A stretch of 64,000 nt of DNA from Paenibacillus sp. JCM 10914 (GTDB lineage Bacteria > Bacillota > Bacilli > Paenibacillales > Paenibacillaceae), in NCBI RefSeq assembly GCF_001315105.1, contig NZ_BAZR01000024.1:1-64000 (forward strand). The letters run 5' to 3'. Position numbers and translations under genes: made by a program. The notes beneath the pieces were generated by a model. That model did not search any database and was not told where the DNA came from. It saw only the letters and a program-made list of their open reading frames with translations. Positions 35,323 to 44,958 of the stretch are shown piece after piece. The first letter of the stretch is position 1, and every line of letters begins with the position of its first letter.

Positions 35323-36855
35323 ATGCGACGTATTCATAAATGCCTGCTATGCCTAATGGCAGCGATTCTGCTAATGGTGAGTTGGAGCGGGGGAGGCTTG
35401 CCTCAGGCAATGGCAGCAGCACAAGGCTCCAAGATTGATGCCGTACTGGTGATGGATGCCAGCAACTCGATGAAAAACAGCGACCCCGACCGGGTCAGCA
35501 ACGAAGCGATGAAGATGTTCATCGATATGCTGTCTACGACAGGCGATAAAGTAGGGGTGGTCTCATATACCGACCGTATTCAGCGAGAGAAAGCTTTGCT
35601 GGAAATTCAGTCGGAAGCAGATAAGAAATCGCTGAAGGAATTTATCGATCAGTTGGATCGTGGCCCGTACACCGATATCTCGGTAGGTCTAGATGAGGCT
35701 GTGAAAGTGCTGAAACAGGGCATGGATCCTGCGCATGCGCCGATGATCGTCGTGCTGGCCGACGGCAACAATGAACTGGACCCAAATACCGGAAAGACTA
35801 ATCAGCAGGCGTCGGAGCAGTTGAAGGCAGCCGTTGATGAGGCTAAGGGAAGCGGGATACCGATCTATACGATCGGGCTGAATGCCGATGGGAAGCTCAA
35901 TAAAGAAGCTTTGGCCGACCTGGCCGATCAAACGGGGGGCAAATCTTTTACGACAAGTTCTGCGGACGAGCTTCCGCAAATATTAAGCGAGATATTTGCC
36001 AGCCATCAGCAGCTCAATATTGTACCGGTGAAATCGATTACCGGCAATGGCGACTATCAAGAGGTCACGGTTCATGTGCCGAATGGAAACGTACTGGAAG
36101 CGAATATCTCCATCATGTCCTCCAGCCCCGTGGACTTGAAGCTCATCGATCCGAGCGGAGTCGAGCAGACGATTCCATCGGCCAATGTGCTGCGCTCCAC
36201 TTCCAATTCGTACTCTTTGCTCAAGTTATTGCAGCCGGAGCAAGGAGATTGGAAGCTGCATGTGAAGGGCGTGTCCCAAGACAAGATCGATATCAACCTC
36301 GTATTCAATTATGATCTGGAACTGATGATGGACCCTCCCCCTTCTTCGGTAAAGGCAGGGGATTCCATCGCTATTCAGGCCTATCTCGTCAGCAACGGCC
36401 AGAAACTGCAGGACTCGGAGTTGTATAGCAACATGACGGCCAGACTGCTGGTTAAGGATGTGGATACTGGTGATGAGTCAGAGGTGGAACTGGAGAACAA
36501 AGGCGATCGGTTTGAAGGGAAGTATCAGCTTCCGAAAGAACATGAGTATGAGCTAAGAGTGCGTGCAGAAGAACAGAGCTTCTATCGGGAGAGCGCATCT
36601 GTCACGATCAGTGCCAAGACGGGTTCTACCGCAGGCGCAGGAAGTCAACCGACAACGCCTGGCAAACCAGATGAAAAAGCATTTCCGATATGGCCCGTGG
36701 TTATAGGGATCGTTGCCTTGGCGGTCCTCGGGGCTGGCCTTGCCTTATTGGTCGGTTATGTGAAGAAATTGAATCAGGCTTTGTCGGCCAGATCGTCATC
36801 GAGATTCGCGACGAGAATACAGGTGAGAAGACCTTCCCGCAATATAAGAAGCTGA
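35323..36855 (+). CDS. Secreted/anchored von Willebrand factor A protein (frame-broken near its end)
   Basis: 510 residues from the ATG at 35323 (aggag 7 nt upstream). A signal peptide (LLCLMAAILLMVSWSGGG, cut after QAMAA) precedes a vWA domain with a complete MIDAS (MDASNSM near 43-49, TDIS, ADGNNE). A beta-rich middle follows, then a membrane span near residues 448-470 (PVVIGIVALAVLGAGLALLV). After KKLNQ the frame drifts into an Arg/Ser-rich run and stops. The next frame carries a plausible cytoplasmic domain (next entry). One missing base near 36765-36790 would restore a 594-residue protein. Confidence 0.85.
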   Translation: MRRIHKCLLCLMAAILLMVSWSGGGLPQAMAAAQGSKIDAVLVMDASNSMKNSDPDRVSNEAMKMFIDMLSTTGDKVGVVSYTDRIQREKALLEIQSEADKKSLKEFIDQLDRGPYTDISVGLDEAVKVLKQGMDPAHAPMIVVLADGNNELDPNTGKTNQQASEQLKAAVDEAKGSGIPIYTIGLNADGKLNKEALADLADQTGGKSFTTSSADELPQILSEIFASHQQLNIVPVKSITGNGDYQEVTVHVPNGNVLEANISIMSSSPVDLKLIDPSGVEQTIPSANVLRSTSNSYSLLKLLQPEQGDWKLHVKGVSQDKIDINLVFNYDLELMMDPPPSSVKAGDSIAIQAYLVSNGQKLQDSELYSNMTARLLVKDVDTGDESEVELENKGDRFEGKYQLPKEHEYELRVRAEEQSFYRESASVTISAKTGSTAGAGSQPTTPGKPDEKAFPIWPVVIGIVALAVLGAGLALLVGYVKKLNQALSARSSSRFATRIQVRRPSRNIRS

Positions 36856-37106
36856 CGTCGTTTAAAGGGAAGTTTAATCTGCATCAACTGCTGCAGCTTG
36901 CCCCGGAGTTGAAGGAGACCGAGAAGATGGTATTCAGGCCGGGCAAGAACGATCGCATCATACTTACGAATCATTCATCAGCTGTTGTGGAGAAGTCCGG
37001 GCGAGCGCTGGACGCTGCGAAGGGTACCGAGCTGAAGAACGGGGATCGCATTCGCGTGGCCCTGCAACAAACCGATAAGACCATATTATTGGAATACTTG
37101 GCCTAA
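36690..37106 (+). CDS. Cytoplasmic C-terminal domain of the vWA protein (second frame)
   Basis: Meaningful sequence begins around 36780 (GFVGQIVIEIRDENTGEKTF) and runs about 110 residues to 37106. The first 30 residues of the open frame are out-of-frame shadow of the membrane span. The pattern of short strands ending TELKNGDRIRVALQQ resembles an FHA-type or similar beta-sandwich, but the phosphothreonine-binding residues are not obvious. It ends 28 nt before the tubulin-like gene. No ribosome site supports independent translation, so it most likely belongs to the preceding gene. Confidence 0.65.
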   Translation: MARGYRDRCLGGPRGWPCLIGRLCEEIESGFVGQIVIEIRDENTGEKTFPQYKKLTSFKGKFNLHQLLQLAPELKETEKMVFRPGKNDRIILTNHSSAVVEKSGRALDAAKGTELKNGDRIRVALQQTDKTILLEYLA

Positions 37107-37134
37107 GCGCCATCACTTAACTGGAGGGGAAGCT

Positions 37135-40100
37135 ATGAAACCGGTAGTTAGAGAGCACATACAGCAGCTTGATGTTTCACTCGGAGGCGGGATTGTCAGC
37201 GAGAAGATCCGCGTTGATACGATCGATAATCCGATTCTTATCATTGGACTAGGAGGAACGGGAATCGATGCACTGCTGCGGCTGAAGTATCAGATTAACC
37301 GTCGCTTCAAGCTGCCCGAGGATCCGTTGTCTAAGAAAAGAATGGACAAGCCAGACAATGTCGAGTTCCTGGCCTTTGAGACCAATGAACAGGACAAAAA
37401 TAAACGTTACAAAGGGATCGGTCTCGATCCGATCAATGAATTCGTGCTTCTATCGAATGCGGAGATCGGAGGACTGCTTCAGAATCGCAGCATCCTGGAG
37501 CCGTACATTACGGATTGGCTCTCGCCCGAGCTAAGCATTACCGACGGAATGAACGGAGCAGCCGGTGTCCGCCAAGCCGGCCGCTTGCTGTTATTCACGA
37601 AGATTACGCAAGTGGTTCAGGCGATCGACAAGAAGATTAAAACGCTGTCGGTCGGCACAAACAAAAAGCTGATGGTCTTCCTGCTGACTGGATTATCCGG
37701 CGGTACCGGCAGTGGCTGTTTTCTTGATATCGCTTATATTGTTCGCGGCATTATTGAGCGCGATCACGGATCGGCGGGTATTGATCGCGTAAACACGCTC
37801 GGTTACCTGTTTACACCGGATATCAATCTCGCGAACAAAAGCTTGAGCGAGCATACACGCGAGTACATCAAGAAGAACGGTTACGCAGCGCTCAAGGAGC
37901 TCGATTATTGGATGAACGTGGATGCCAGGGGGGAACGATTCAGGCAGCAGTACGGTAGTATTCTGAACGTGAATTCGCCGCTGCCCCCGTTTAATCTGTG
38001 TCATCTCATCTCCGCAACCAATACCGAAGGCAAACTGCTGGAGAACGCCTATGATTATTGCATGAATGTGACAGCGGAGAACATTACGAACTTCATGGCC
38101 AGTGAAGAGAAGCAATCGGGCGAAGAGTTCGCGATCCACGACTACATTAGCAATATCCGCACCAATATTGCCCAGATGAACAAGGCTTATCCTGCTAACT
38201 ATGATTACAACATTATCGGGGCATCTTCGGCCGTGCTGCCGATTGAAGAGATGACCACGTATTTGGCATACCGCGTCTTTGGCAAAATGGAGACGATGTT
38301 CCAAAAGGCCCCAAGCCAAGAGGACGTGGAGAAGTTCGCGAGCAAGCTCGGCATCGATCTGGACTCAATGATCAAGAATTTCGAGTCCCGTGTACCGGAG
38401 CCGCTGCCTGGCTATCAGAACAGCGAACGACTCAGTTACGCCAATGTCGTGAAGAATCAAGTCATCAACATGGATACGGAGCTGGAACAGAACTTCCTGG
38501 CCCGTGCCCGCGAGGAATATATCAAAGCAAAGAAGCAGCTCCCGGGCGAGATCGTCAGTCAATTCAGCGATCAAGTCCGCCGTATGTTCCTGCATCCGGA
38601 ACAAGGGCCATTCTATGTATCCCGTTTGATCTATACGGAGAAGGGGTTCAGCCTGCTCAAGATGCTGCTGTCATACATCGAAGCGCTGCGGGAGAATCTG
38701 ACCCGGATACCGCGTGACATCGAGTCGGCCAGGGAACAAGCGGAAGATCGCTTGGGTGATGCGAAGAGCGCCTTTGTCTCCAAGGATAAGAAGAAGAATG
38801 TATATATTGAAGCCAAGATCAATGAATACTGGCTGGAAGCGGATGTAGAACGCACGGAGCAGCTAATTGAATTTTACGAAGATTTATATGATCTGCTTAA
38901 TCAGGAGAACAACCGCATTTATAGCGTGTATACCGAGATTCTGAACGCGCTGAATTCAATCTTCGCCAAGAACGGGGATATTCTCGTGAACGGCGAAGAG
39001 CAGCAGGATCACAAGGGCAATAAGACGTATTATTGGAATCTCGTCAGCGTTCCCGATATCTCTGACGTGATCAACAAGATCATGGATCAAAAAGATGTGG
39101 ACGATCTGATTCGCGACTTCGCACAAGAGCTGCTGAACCATGCCAATCGCTGGACGCGCGAGCAGGAGATTGATGTGGTAAGGTCCATCTCCGAGTTCCT
39201 GACGGATAAATTCGGTGATCTGATCACCCGTTCCATGGAGGATTTCCTGGTTATGAAATTCGGGCAGGAGGATTCCATCGAGAAATTCGTTGAGCGCAAT
39301 ATCGCCAGCAAACTGGATGAAGAAGCGGTACCGGTCTTCCATCTGAGCAACAGCGCGGGCAACCTATACTTCCCTTCCTGGGGATTTGTATCCGTTCCCG
39401 TTCAGGCGCCGAGCATCCTCAAGGGGATTCGCAATTATCAGAACAATTCGGTCGGTAAATCCCATTTCACCGTCAAGGAAAGTGAAGTGAAGAATCGAAT
39501 CTTCTGGTTGAATACGAAGAACGGTGTACCGCTGTTTGTCTACACGCCGCTTAAGGTATATGAAGAGAGTTATGAACGCACGATTCTTGACAAGGAAGGC
39601 GTTGGGCGCCACTTGGTCCAGACGGATCGCAACAATTGGACGTACCTGCCGTCGCCGATTCCGGAGAAATCATGGGGCGAGACGTATCTCAATCCGCGCG
39701 TGCAGCATTATAATGCCCGAGTCCGCGCCGAGTTCGATCAGGCGCTTGAGTACAAAGTCATTACGCCGAAGGATATCGACCACAATACAAGCAGCCGTTA
39801 TGCGGTTGTGTTCACGAAGCCATTCGAGCTCAGCGAGCTGCTCCGCGCGTATGACATGCAGCTTGAAAGTGCCAAGCCTAATCTTGGGGAAGTCAAGCGG
39901 GCATGGACGGAGCTGAAGCGGTTGATGAGCGAGGGCTTGGAGCCGGTTGGGTCCAAGGATATCTTCAGCAGCATTAACGAGGAGATGGCCAAGGAGAATC
40001 TGATTCGTTCGCCGGAGATGATCCGCAGCGTGCGGGAAGAATTGAAGAAGTATGCATCCATCGCCGCCACGATCACCGAGTTGGAGCGTCTGATCAGCGA

Positions 40101-40524
40101 CAATCAGAACGAGGAGAAATGGCTTGATCAATTCATTGAAGCATTATACACCGGAACGATCACCAAGAAAGGTGCACTCTATGTCTATGATCGCGATCCC
40201 GAGGAAGACTCATGGGAGCCGTTCGCCAATCTGCTCAAGAGCGTAAGCCACGTTGAATACGATGTGTTCAGACACTTCCGCCAATTGGATGAGAAGAGCC
40301 GCAGTACGCTGCTGCGCAAAGCTTCACGTCGTGATCAGGAACTTACGGCGTCAGAGGACATTACGTCGCTGCTTGCCGTACTGGATGAATGGGCAGAACG
40401 CTTTATGGAAACGCGCGACCGGCTTGATTATGAGAAGATGGAGCTTGCCGACGGAGAAGAAAGGTATCAGTTCTACCGGCAAGTATCGGCCAAATTGAAT
40501 GATATTCGCAGAAGGTTGAAATAA
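37135..40524 (+). CDS. Tubulin/FtsZ-like GTPase (Tubulin_2 family)
   Basis: 1129 residues, start ATG with ggagggg upstream. The first 360 residues carry the tubulin/FtsZ signature: ILIIGLGGTGIDALLRLKYQ (residues 34-53), EFLAFETNEQDK, and the phosphate-binding LTGLSGGTGSGCF (near 183-195), then a conserved SATNTEGK loop. The remaining 750 residues are mostly helical and unrecognised, far longer than FtsZ (about 380). It should bind GTP and may polymerise. It is the centre of a seven-gene operon with vWA proteins, a P-loop GTPase and a GTPase-associated protein, and is cytoplasmic by sequence. The 1129-aa reading frame is intact. Confidence 0.85.
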   Translation: MKPVVREHIQQLDVSLGGGIVSEKIRVDTIDNPILIIGLGGTGIDALLRLKYQINRRFKLPEDPLSKKRMDKPDNVEFLAFETNEQDKNKRYKGIGLDPINEFVLLSNAEIGGLLQNRSILEPYITDWLSPELSITDGMNGAAGVRQAGRLLLFTKITQVVQAIDKKIKTLSVGTNKKLMVFLLTGLSGGTGSGCFLDIAYIVRGIIERDHGSAGIDRVNTLGYLFTPDINLANKSLSEHTREYIKKNGYAALKELDYWMNVDARGERFRQQYGSILNVNSPLPPFNLCHLISATNTEGKLLENAYDYCMNVTAENITNFMASEEKQSGEEFAIHDYISNIRTNIAQMNKAYPANYDYNIIGASSAVLPIEEMTTYLAYRVFGKMETMFQKAPSQEDVEKFASKLGIDLDSMIKNFESRVPEPLPGYQNSERLSYANVVKNQVINMDTELEQNFLARAREEYIKAKKQLPGEIVSQFSDQVRRMFLHPEQGPFYVSRLIYTEKGFSLLKMLLSYIEALRENLTRIPRDIESAREQAEDRLGDAKSAFVSKDKKKNVYIEAKINEYWLEADVERTEQLIEFYEDLYDLLNQENNRIYSVYTEILNALNSIFAKNGDILVNGEEQQDHKGNKTYYWNLVSVPDISDVINKIMDQKDVDDLIRDFAQELLNHANRWTREQEIDVVRSISEFLTDKFGDLITRSMEDFLVMKFGQEDSIEKFVERNIASKLDEEAVPVFHLSNSAGNLYFPSWGFVSVPVQAPSILKGIRNYQNNSVGKSHFTVKESEVKNRIFWLNTKNGVPLFVYTPLKVYEESYERTILDKEGVGRHLVQTDRNNWTYLPSPIPEKSWGETYLNPRVQHYNARVRAEFDQALEYKVITPKDIDHNTSSRYAVVFTKPFELSELLRAYDMQLESAKPNLGEVKRAWTELKRLMSEGLEPVGSKDIFSSINEEMAKENLIRSPEMIRSVREELKKYASIAATITELERLISDNQNEEKWLDQFIEALYTGTITKKGALYVYDRDPEEDSWEPFANLLKSVSHVEYDVFRHFRQLDEKSRSTLLRKASRRDQELTASEDITSLLAVLDEWAERFMETRDRLDYEKMELADGEERYQFYRQVSAKLNDIRRRLK

Positions 40525-40525
40525 G

Positions 40526-41671
40526 ATGAGAGAAATTCTTCGCCAGTATGCTTCCGGTTATGCCAAGTCGGAGGATCGTCTTACCTGGATGGAGGATGAC
40601 CAGAGCAGCATCCACTATCCGGAAGTATACCTGTTCATCGGTGATAAAGTCGCGACTGCGATCGAGCCGATTATGGACATTCATGACCGCAAATGGGACA
40701 ACAGTGCGAGTGTCATCTATTTTCATGTTGGGACGAAGCTGCATGCAAACGGTGCGGAGCGTGAAGACGCCCAAACCGCGGGGCGCATCCATACCTATCA
40801 GCTGCGACTGCCTGAAGCGGAAGGCGGTGCTCGTTCTTATCGAAGAGAGATGTACAAAGCCTTCTATGAAGAGAAACGGTACTTGTCCGAGTTAAACCAA
40901 TCGATTCGGCAGCTCAGCCATCAGATCTCTGATTATGGACGAAACTATTCTTCATTCGATCGCATCCATCTGTCGATCATTACGCGCGTTGATGATCCGC
41001 TGAATGTGTTCATTCCGGAAATATCGCTGCTGGCCGATTCAATCTTCAAGCAATCGTTCAAGTCGGTGCAGATGGACCTGTACACACTTATCAATGAAAG
41101 AGAACAGATCGAATCCTATGGATACGACAGCTCTGTCGGTGTCGCCTTCCTAAGGGAGCTTGAGCGGATGCAGAGTCCGGATTACAGCTTCTCAGCTCCG
41201 TTGCAAGTAACGGAGGACGGCTTAACTATCCCGGTCGTACATTCAGCCTCATCGTTGTTCGATCTGGTCTATGTACTGTCTGATAAGAATGAGCGCGGCA
41301 TATCGGATGCTGGGGCCCAAGATATCTATGAGATCATCTGTCATCTGGGATTACTCAAGAACCGCAAGCTGAAGGACGATGTGTACGACGGCATCAGAGG
41401 GGTCTATAACAATACGTCCTTTAAAAGCAATATCAGGACGGAGTCCGGTCGTCAAGGGTTCGTCTCGGCCGGCTTTGCCCGAGTCAAGAGGCCCAACGAA
41501 CCGATCGCATTGACGGTGCTGTACCATTTCTGCCGTGGGCTGCTGCAACGGATGAAGCGAGGTGCTGATCCGGATATACATGAATGCATGGCGTATTTCG
41601 GCCTTCATCCGGAGCTGTCTCTGCTTCGGTCAGCCGGATGCTGCCAGATGCGGAGCTTATCGATGGGCTAA
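40526..41671 (+). CDS. Degenerate tubulin-like partner protein, N-terminal part (frame-broken)
   Basis: 381 residues, starting 1 nt after the tubulin-like gene. Several stretches can be aligned in order with the tubulin-like protein: YGYDSSVGVAFLRELERM with its NGYAALKELDYWM, DLVYVLSDKNERGISDA with its LCHLISATNTEGKLLEN, and the following Ala/Pro-rich FARVKRPNEPIALTVLYHF with its SSAVLPIEEMTTYLAYRVF. The GGTGSG nucleotide loop is absent (RVDDPLNVFIPE at that place). This suggests a non-GTP-binding paralog. After LHPELSL the frame is lost near 41615-41640 and ends out of frame; the next entry continues it. Restored length is 794 residues. Confidence 0.7.
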   Translation: MREILRQYASGYAKSEDRLTWMEDDQSSIHYPEVYLFIGDKVATAIEPIMDIHDRKWDNSASVIYFHVGTKLHANGAEREDAQTAGRIHTYQLRLPEAEGGARSYRREMYKAFYEEKRYLSELNQSIRQLSHQISDYGRNYSSFDRIHLSIITRVDDPLNVFIPEISLLADSIFKQSFKSVQMDLYTLINEREQIESYGYDSSVGVAFLRELERMQSPDYSFSAPLQVTEDGLTIPVVHSASSLFDLVYVLSDKNERGISDAGAQDIYEIICHLGLLKNRKLKDDVYDGIRGVYNNTSFKSNIRTESGRQGFVSAGFARVKRPNEPIALTVLYHFCRGLLQRMKRGADPDIHECMAYFGLHPELSLLRSAGCCQMRSLSMG

Positions 41672-42909
41672 AGGGGATGATGTCGCATCCTGTCAGCTAT
41701 GCACAGTTGAAGCGAATGACAATTCGAGAAGCGGAACGGGCTTTGTTCGGAGAGGGAAGTCAGCATTTCTTCCACACCAACTATGAACTGGAAGTGCAGA
41801 AGAGTCTAACGTCGCTGAGCACGAGGGAACTCCTGGAGCATTCGCTTCAGCAGTCCATGCTGAAGAATCCGCATATCGGCCTTTTTCAGATCGTTGAATG
41901 GACGGATGATCAAGCGGATGGAAGCATCGTGATGAAAGCGATCCGATCACGAATCCGCGATCTGGGTAGTCGACTCAATACGGAACGGGAAGAGCTTAAT
42001 CGCTATTACGAGGAGCAGGTGGACAGCCAGCCGTTCAAAAAGCTGCCCTTCAGAGATAAGCAGAATGTGCGTCATTTCATTCGTTATTTTGTTGGTGAAG
42101 TGTATCAACGCCAATATGATCTGCTTCGGCTGGAGACCGAGCTTGCCTTGTACCGAAAGTATGAAGCGGGCATCGAGGAGCTTCACCAGCACTATAAACG
42201 GCAGGCGGATTTGCTGGATCAATTGGATGCAGAACTGTTGGATGCGGCGAAAGCCAGTATCCGTTCTGCGGATGATTATATCGGTCAGAATATGATGGAA
42301 TATTACGGGCTGGTGACCGAGGAACTGATGTTGGAGCTGGAGAGCAAGCGCGGTGCGACGGTATTCTTCGAGGAACGGTATGTCGGTAATCTGTCTCTCC
42401 TTACAGGCGAGGGGACCGAGTCGATCATGGGAAATATGATTCGGGTCTGCTTGAGGGATTTATTAAAGGCGGAGCCGTTCGTGCAGACCTTTGAAGAGGA
42501 ACTGCTGCGCCGGGCCAACGTAACTATCGACTATCATAATAAGCAGGTGCTTGCCAAAGAAGATTTGTTCAAGGTGCTGTACCGTAGGCTGGATGAGCAC
42601 TCGGTTGCGCTGGTCAGACTCCTTGATTATACGCAGGAGCATCGTTATGAGGAGAAATATTTCTTCGGGGATGCGAATAGTGAATTTGTTCGCTATGCGA
42701 TCCGTGTGGATGAAGCTCTGCGAGTGTATAAGCTTGGGGTTGTGCATGAGAAGCGCTCGAGTGGAGTGGAGAAGCTGAACCTAATGGGAGGCTTCCACCT
42801 GGAAGATCTGATGTATTATCGCAACGGCAGAACCTATTACGAGACGTATGTGGCTAATGGTTACGAGTTTCATGGAATAGAGTCGGAATTATTGCCGGAA
42901 CTGCGTTAA
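41584..42909 (+). CDS. Degenerate tubulin-like partner protein, C-terminal part
   Basis: The real reading begins about 41640 (SRMLPDAELIDGLKG) and continues for about 425 residues to 42909. It is rich in long charged helices with coiled-coil character (ELNRYYEEQVDSQPFKKL, LRLETELALYRKYEAGIEEL). No enzymatic motif is seen. The ATG at 41584 lacks a ribosome site and lies inside the upstream fragment, so this is best read as the second half of the 40526 gene after a one-base loss. Confidence 0.72.
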   Translation: MHGVFRPSSGAVSASVSRMLPDAELIDGLKGMMSHPVSYAQLKRMTIREAERALFGEGSQHFFHTNYELEVQKSLTSLSTRELLEHSLQQSMLKNPHIGLFQIVEWTDDQADGSIVMKAIRSRIRDLGSRLNTEREELNRYYEEQVDSQPFKKLPFRDKQNVRHFIRYFVGEVYQRQYDLLRLETELALYRKYEAGIEELHQHYKRQADLLDQLDAELLDAAKASIRSADDYIGQNMMEYYGLVTEELMLELESKRGATVFFEERYVGNLSLLTGEGTESIMGNMIRVCLRDLLKAEPFVQTFEEELLRRANVTIDYHNKQVLAKEDLFKVLYRRLDEHSVALVRLLDYTQEHRYEEKYFFGDANSEFVRYAIRVDEALRVYKLGVVHEKRSSGVEKLNLMGGFHLEDLMYYRNGRTYYETYVANGYEFHGIESELLPELR

Positions 42910-42941
42910 GGTTCTGAATTAGATAAAGAGAGTAGGCGTGT

Positions 42942-44219
42942 ATGGTGCAACGAAAAATAAATCCGCTCTTGCTGTTATTCAGCGTGATAGGCGGGGTCAT
43001 CGGATTCGCCATCGGAGAATATTGGCTGCGCGTGTGGGGGATCGGGCTCCCCGTTATTTTCGTGACAGGGGTGTATTTCGGAATCCTTGCTTTCTGTATC
43101 GGCCTGTCGTGTTTATTGGCTGAGATCATCTCGCCCAGACTGAACGGGAGTTCGTGGAGACAGCGCTATACAGGGACGTCATGGAAGCTCCTGGTACCTT
43201 CTACGCTGGTAGCATTGTTCGCGCTGGGACTGTTGTTCGAATGGGTGTACCAGATGACTCCGGGCAGTCAGCCCAAGCCTGTGAAGGACATTGTGCTGGT
43301 AATCGATAATTCAAGCAGCATGGAGGATACCGATCCGAATCAGGACCGCTTCATGGCAGCCAAGAACTTGATCCAGCGGATGGACGAAGACAACCGGGTT
43401 GCCGTCATGCTGTTTGATCATACCGCGAATTTATTGCAGCCGTTCACGCGTGTTAATAATCAAGCGGCCAAAGATGAGATCATAACCGAAATTGACAGCC
43501 TGGTTACGTCGCAAGGTGGGACGGACATCGGCCTTGCGCTTAATGAGACGATGCAGCATATCCAAGATCAGCCGGGCACTGGCCGAAACGCCATGGTTAT
43601 CTTGCTATCTGACGGCTTCAGTGAGACGGATCATGAGCGAGTGCTGGTGGAGTATAAGCAGCAACAGATCGCGGTGAATACGATAGGGCTGAACTTGATA
43701 TATCAGGACGGCTCGGCGCTGCTGAAGACAATCGCGGCCGAGACGGGCGGACAATATTACGATGTGGAGAATGCTGCCGACCTGTCGTTCGTATTTCAGA
43801 GCATTTACGACAAGGATGTAGGCGAGCGCTCATTGCTGACGGAACGAACGGGTGCAGCGGCAAATAGCCTTTACTACCAGATTGGCAGAATTATCGCATT
43901 GCTCTTGATCGGAACTGCGATGGGCTTATCGCTGGGTCTCGTATTTGATAATCGTCATCTCGCGTTGAGCTTTAGCGTCGGCGGGGCGGTATCGGGCATG
44001 CTTGCCGGGCTTGTGCTGGAGTACGGCTTGGCCGGGGGGGAAGTCAGGGATGCACTTGTTCGTCTGCTGGCATGTCTGATTCTGGCGGGTGTACTGGCTT
44101 TGTTCACGGCGGTGATTCCTGTGAAGGAGAACAGCAAACTATATAGTCAGCATCTTGCGCAGCGACCGGGTCAATCCGGTACGAGACAGCGTCCGCACGA
44201 TTCAAGCCGAGGATTCTAA
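42942..44219 (+). CDS. Multi-pass membrane protein with vWA domain
   Basis: 425 residues. Three N-terminal membrane spans (about 8-29, 35-63, 86-104), a vWA domain with full MIDAS (VIDNSSSMEDTDPN near 118-131, GGTDIG, LSDGFSE), then three C-terminal spans from about residue 310 and a short basic tail. With a basic inside N terminus, the vWA domain would face outward, like that of the protein at 35323. The start is ATG at 42942 following aaagagagtagg; GTG at 42945 is possible. Confidence 0.85.
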   Translation: MVQRKINPLLLLFSVIGGVIGFAIGEYWLRVWGIGLPVIFVTGVYFGILAFCIGLSCLLAEIISPRLNGSSWRQRYTGTSWKLLVPSTLVALFALGLLFEWVYQMTPGSQPKPVKDIVLVIDNSSSMEDTDPNQDRFMAAKNLIQRMDEDNRVAVMLFDHTANLLQPFTRVNNQAAKDEIITEIDSLVTSQGGTDIGLALNETMQHIQDQPGTGRNAMVILLSDGFSETDHERVLVEYKQQQIAVNTIGLNLIYQDGSALLKTIAAETGGQYYDVENAADLSFVFQSIYDKDVGERSLLTERTGAAANSLYYQIGRIIALLLIGTAMGLSLGLVFDNRHLALSFSVGGAVSGMLAGLVLEYGLAGGEVRDALVRLLACLILAGVLALFTAVIPVKENSKLYSQHLAQRPGQSGTRQRPHDSSRGF

Positions 44220-44235
44220 TCGGGAGGCATGTAAC

Positions 44236-44880
44236 ATGATGCAGTTTAGACAGGCAGAGCCCGGAGATTTGATTATTCAGGGGCTTAGTTATCAGGTAGA
44301 TGAGGGCAATTGCACCCTTCGGTGGCATTGGCCGCCGGGTTTACAAGCGGTATATATACATCGCGAATTGAATAACGAAGGCTTCATATCGTCCGGGAGC
44401 CCGGATCCCAAGCGACTGCGGTTGTACACGCGTGATGAATTTAAGGCCAATAACGGTTATAAGGATCGCGTGGACGGCATTGGTCAGATGGCCTACACGG
44501 TGTACGCCTTATCGTCAGAAGATGGGGAGCAGACGTTACTGATCCAGTCGGATCAGTCTAACCGTATTCACTTTAGTACCGGTAAAGCCAAGCTGGTATA
44601 CTCCGTTCGCGAGAAGAGTCGCTGGTTGCAGCCCTACAAGTTGATTGAGATTCAGGTGACAGCTGAAGTACCGGTTCCGAAAGAGGCGCTGTGTTATGTG
44701 AAGAAGCAAGGCGCTCATCCAGCCAATAAGGAGGACGGGATCATGTACCCGTTCGTGACGGACTTTGTGGCTGGGCGCAATACCTTGCCTGCTATCGAGG
44801 TGGCGAAGAACGATTATGTACGGTTGTTTTTTACGGACGGGAAGAGGTACGGATCGTTGTATGAATTGGTGTATAAATAG
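44236..44880 (+). CDS. Beta-sandwich-like protein of the tubulin/GTPase operon
   Basis: 214 residues from the ATG at 44236 with gggagg 8 nt upstream; the open frame extends back to 44155 inside the vWA gene. The sequence alternates short beta strands (LSYQVDEGNCTLRWHWPPG, AYTVYALSSEDGEQTLLI) in a fibronectin-III/Ig-like pattern, twice. There is no signal peptide or membrane span, so it is probably cytoplasmic. No family recognised. Its place between the vWA membrane protein and the GTPase suggests an adaptor. Confidence 0.7.
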   Translation: MMQFRQAEPGDLIIQGLSYQVDEGNCTLRWHWPPGLQAVYIHRELNNEGFISSGSPDPKRLRLYTRDEFKANNGYKDRVDGIGQMAYTVYALSSEDGEQTLLIQSDQSNRIHFSTGKAKLVYSVREKSRWLQPYKLIEIQVTAEVPVPKEALCYVKKQGAHPANKEDGIMYPFVTDFVAGRNTLPAIEVAKNDYVRLFFTDGKRYGSLYELVYK

Positions 44881-44958
44881 ACATTCTGGACAAGCCGTAT
44901 GACGAGAGATGAACTCGTCAAGGTCGGGAGTAAGCTACAGGTTTAAAGGGAGGAACAC

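Noticed and set aside
36760..36800. Programmed -1 frameshift in the vWA gene
   Set aside because: No X-XXY-YYZ slippery heptamer in the right phase. The same type of break in unrelated genes of the window points to mutation or sequencing error.
37693..38319. 208-codon minus-strand ORF inside the tubulin-like gene
   Set aside because: Shadow of the codon pattern of the plus-strand gene; no start signal or family.
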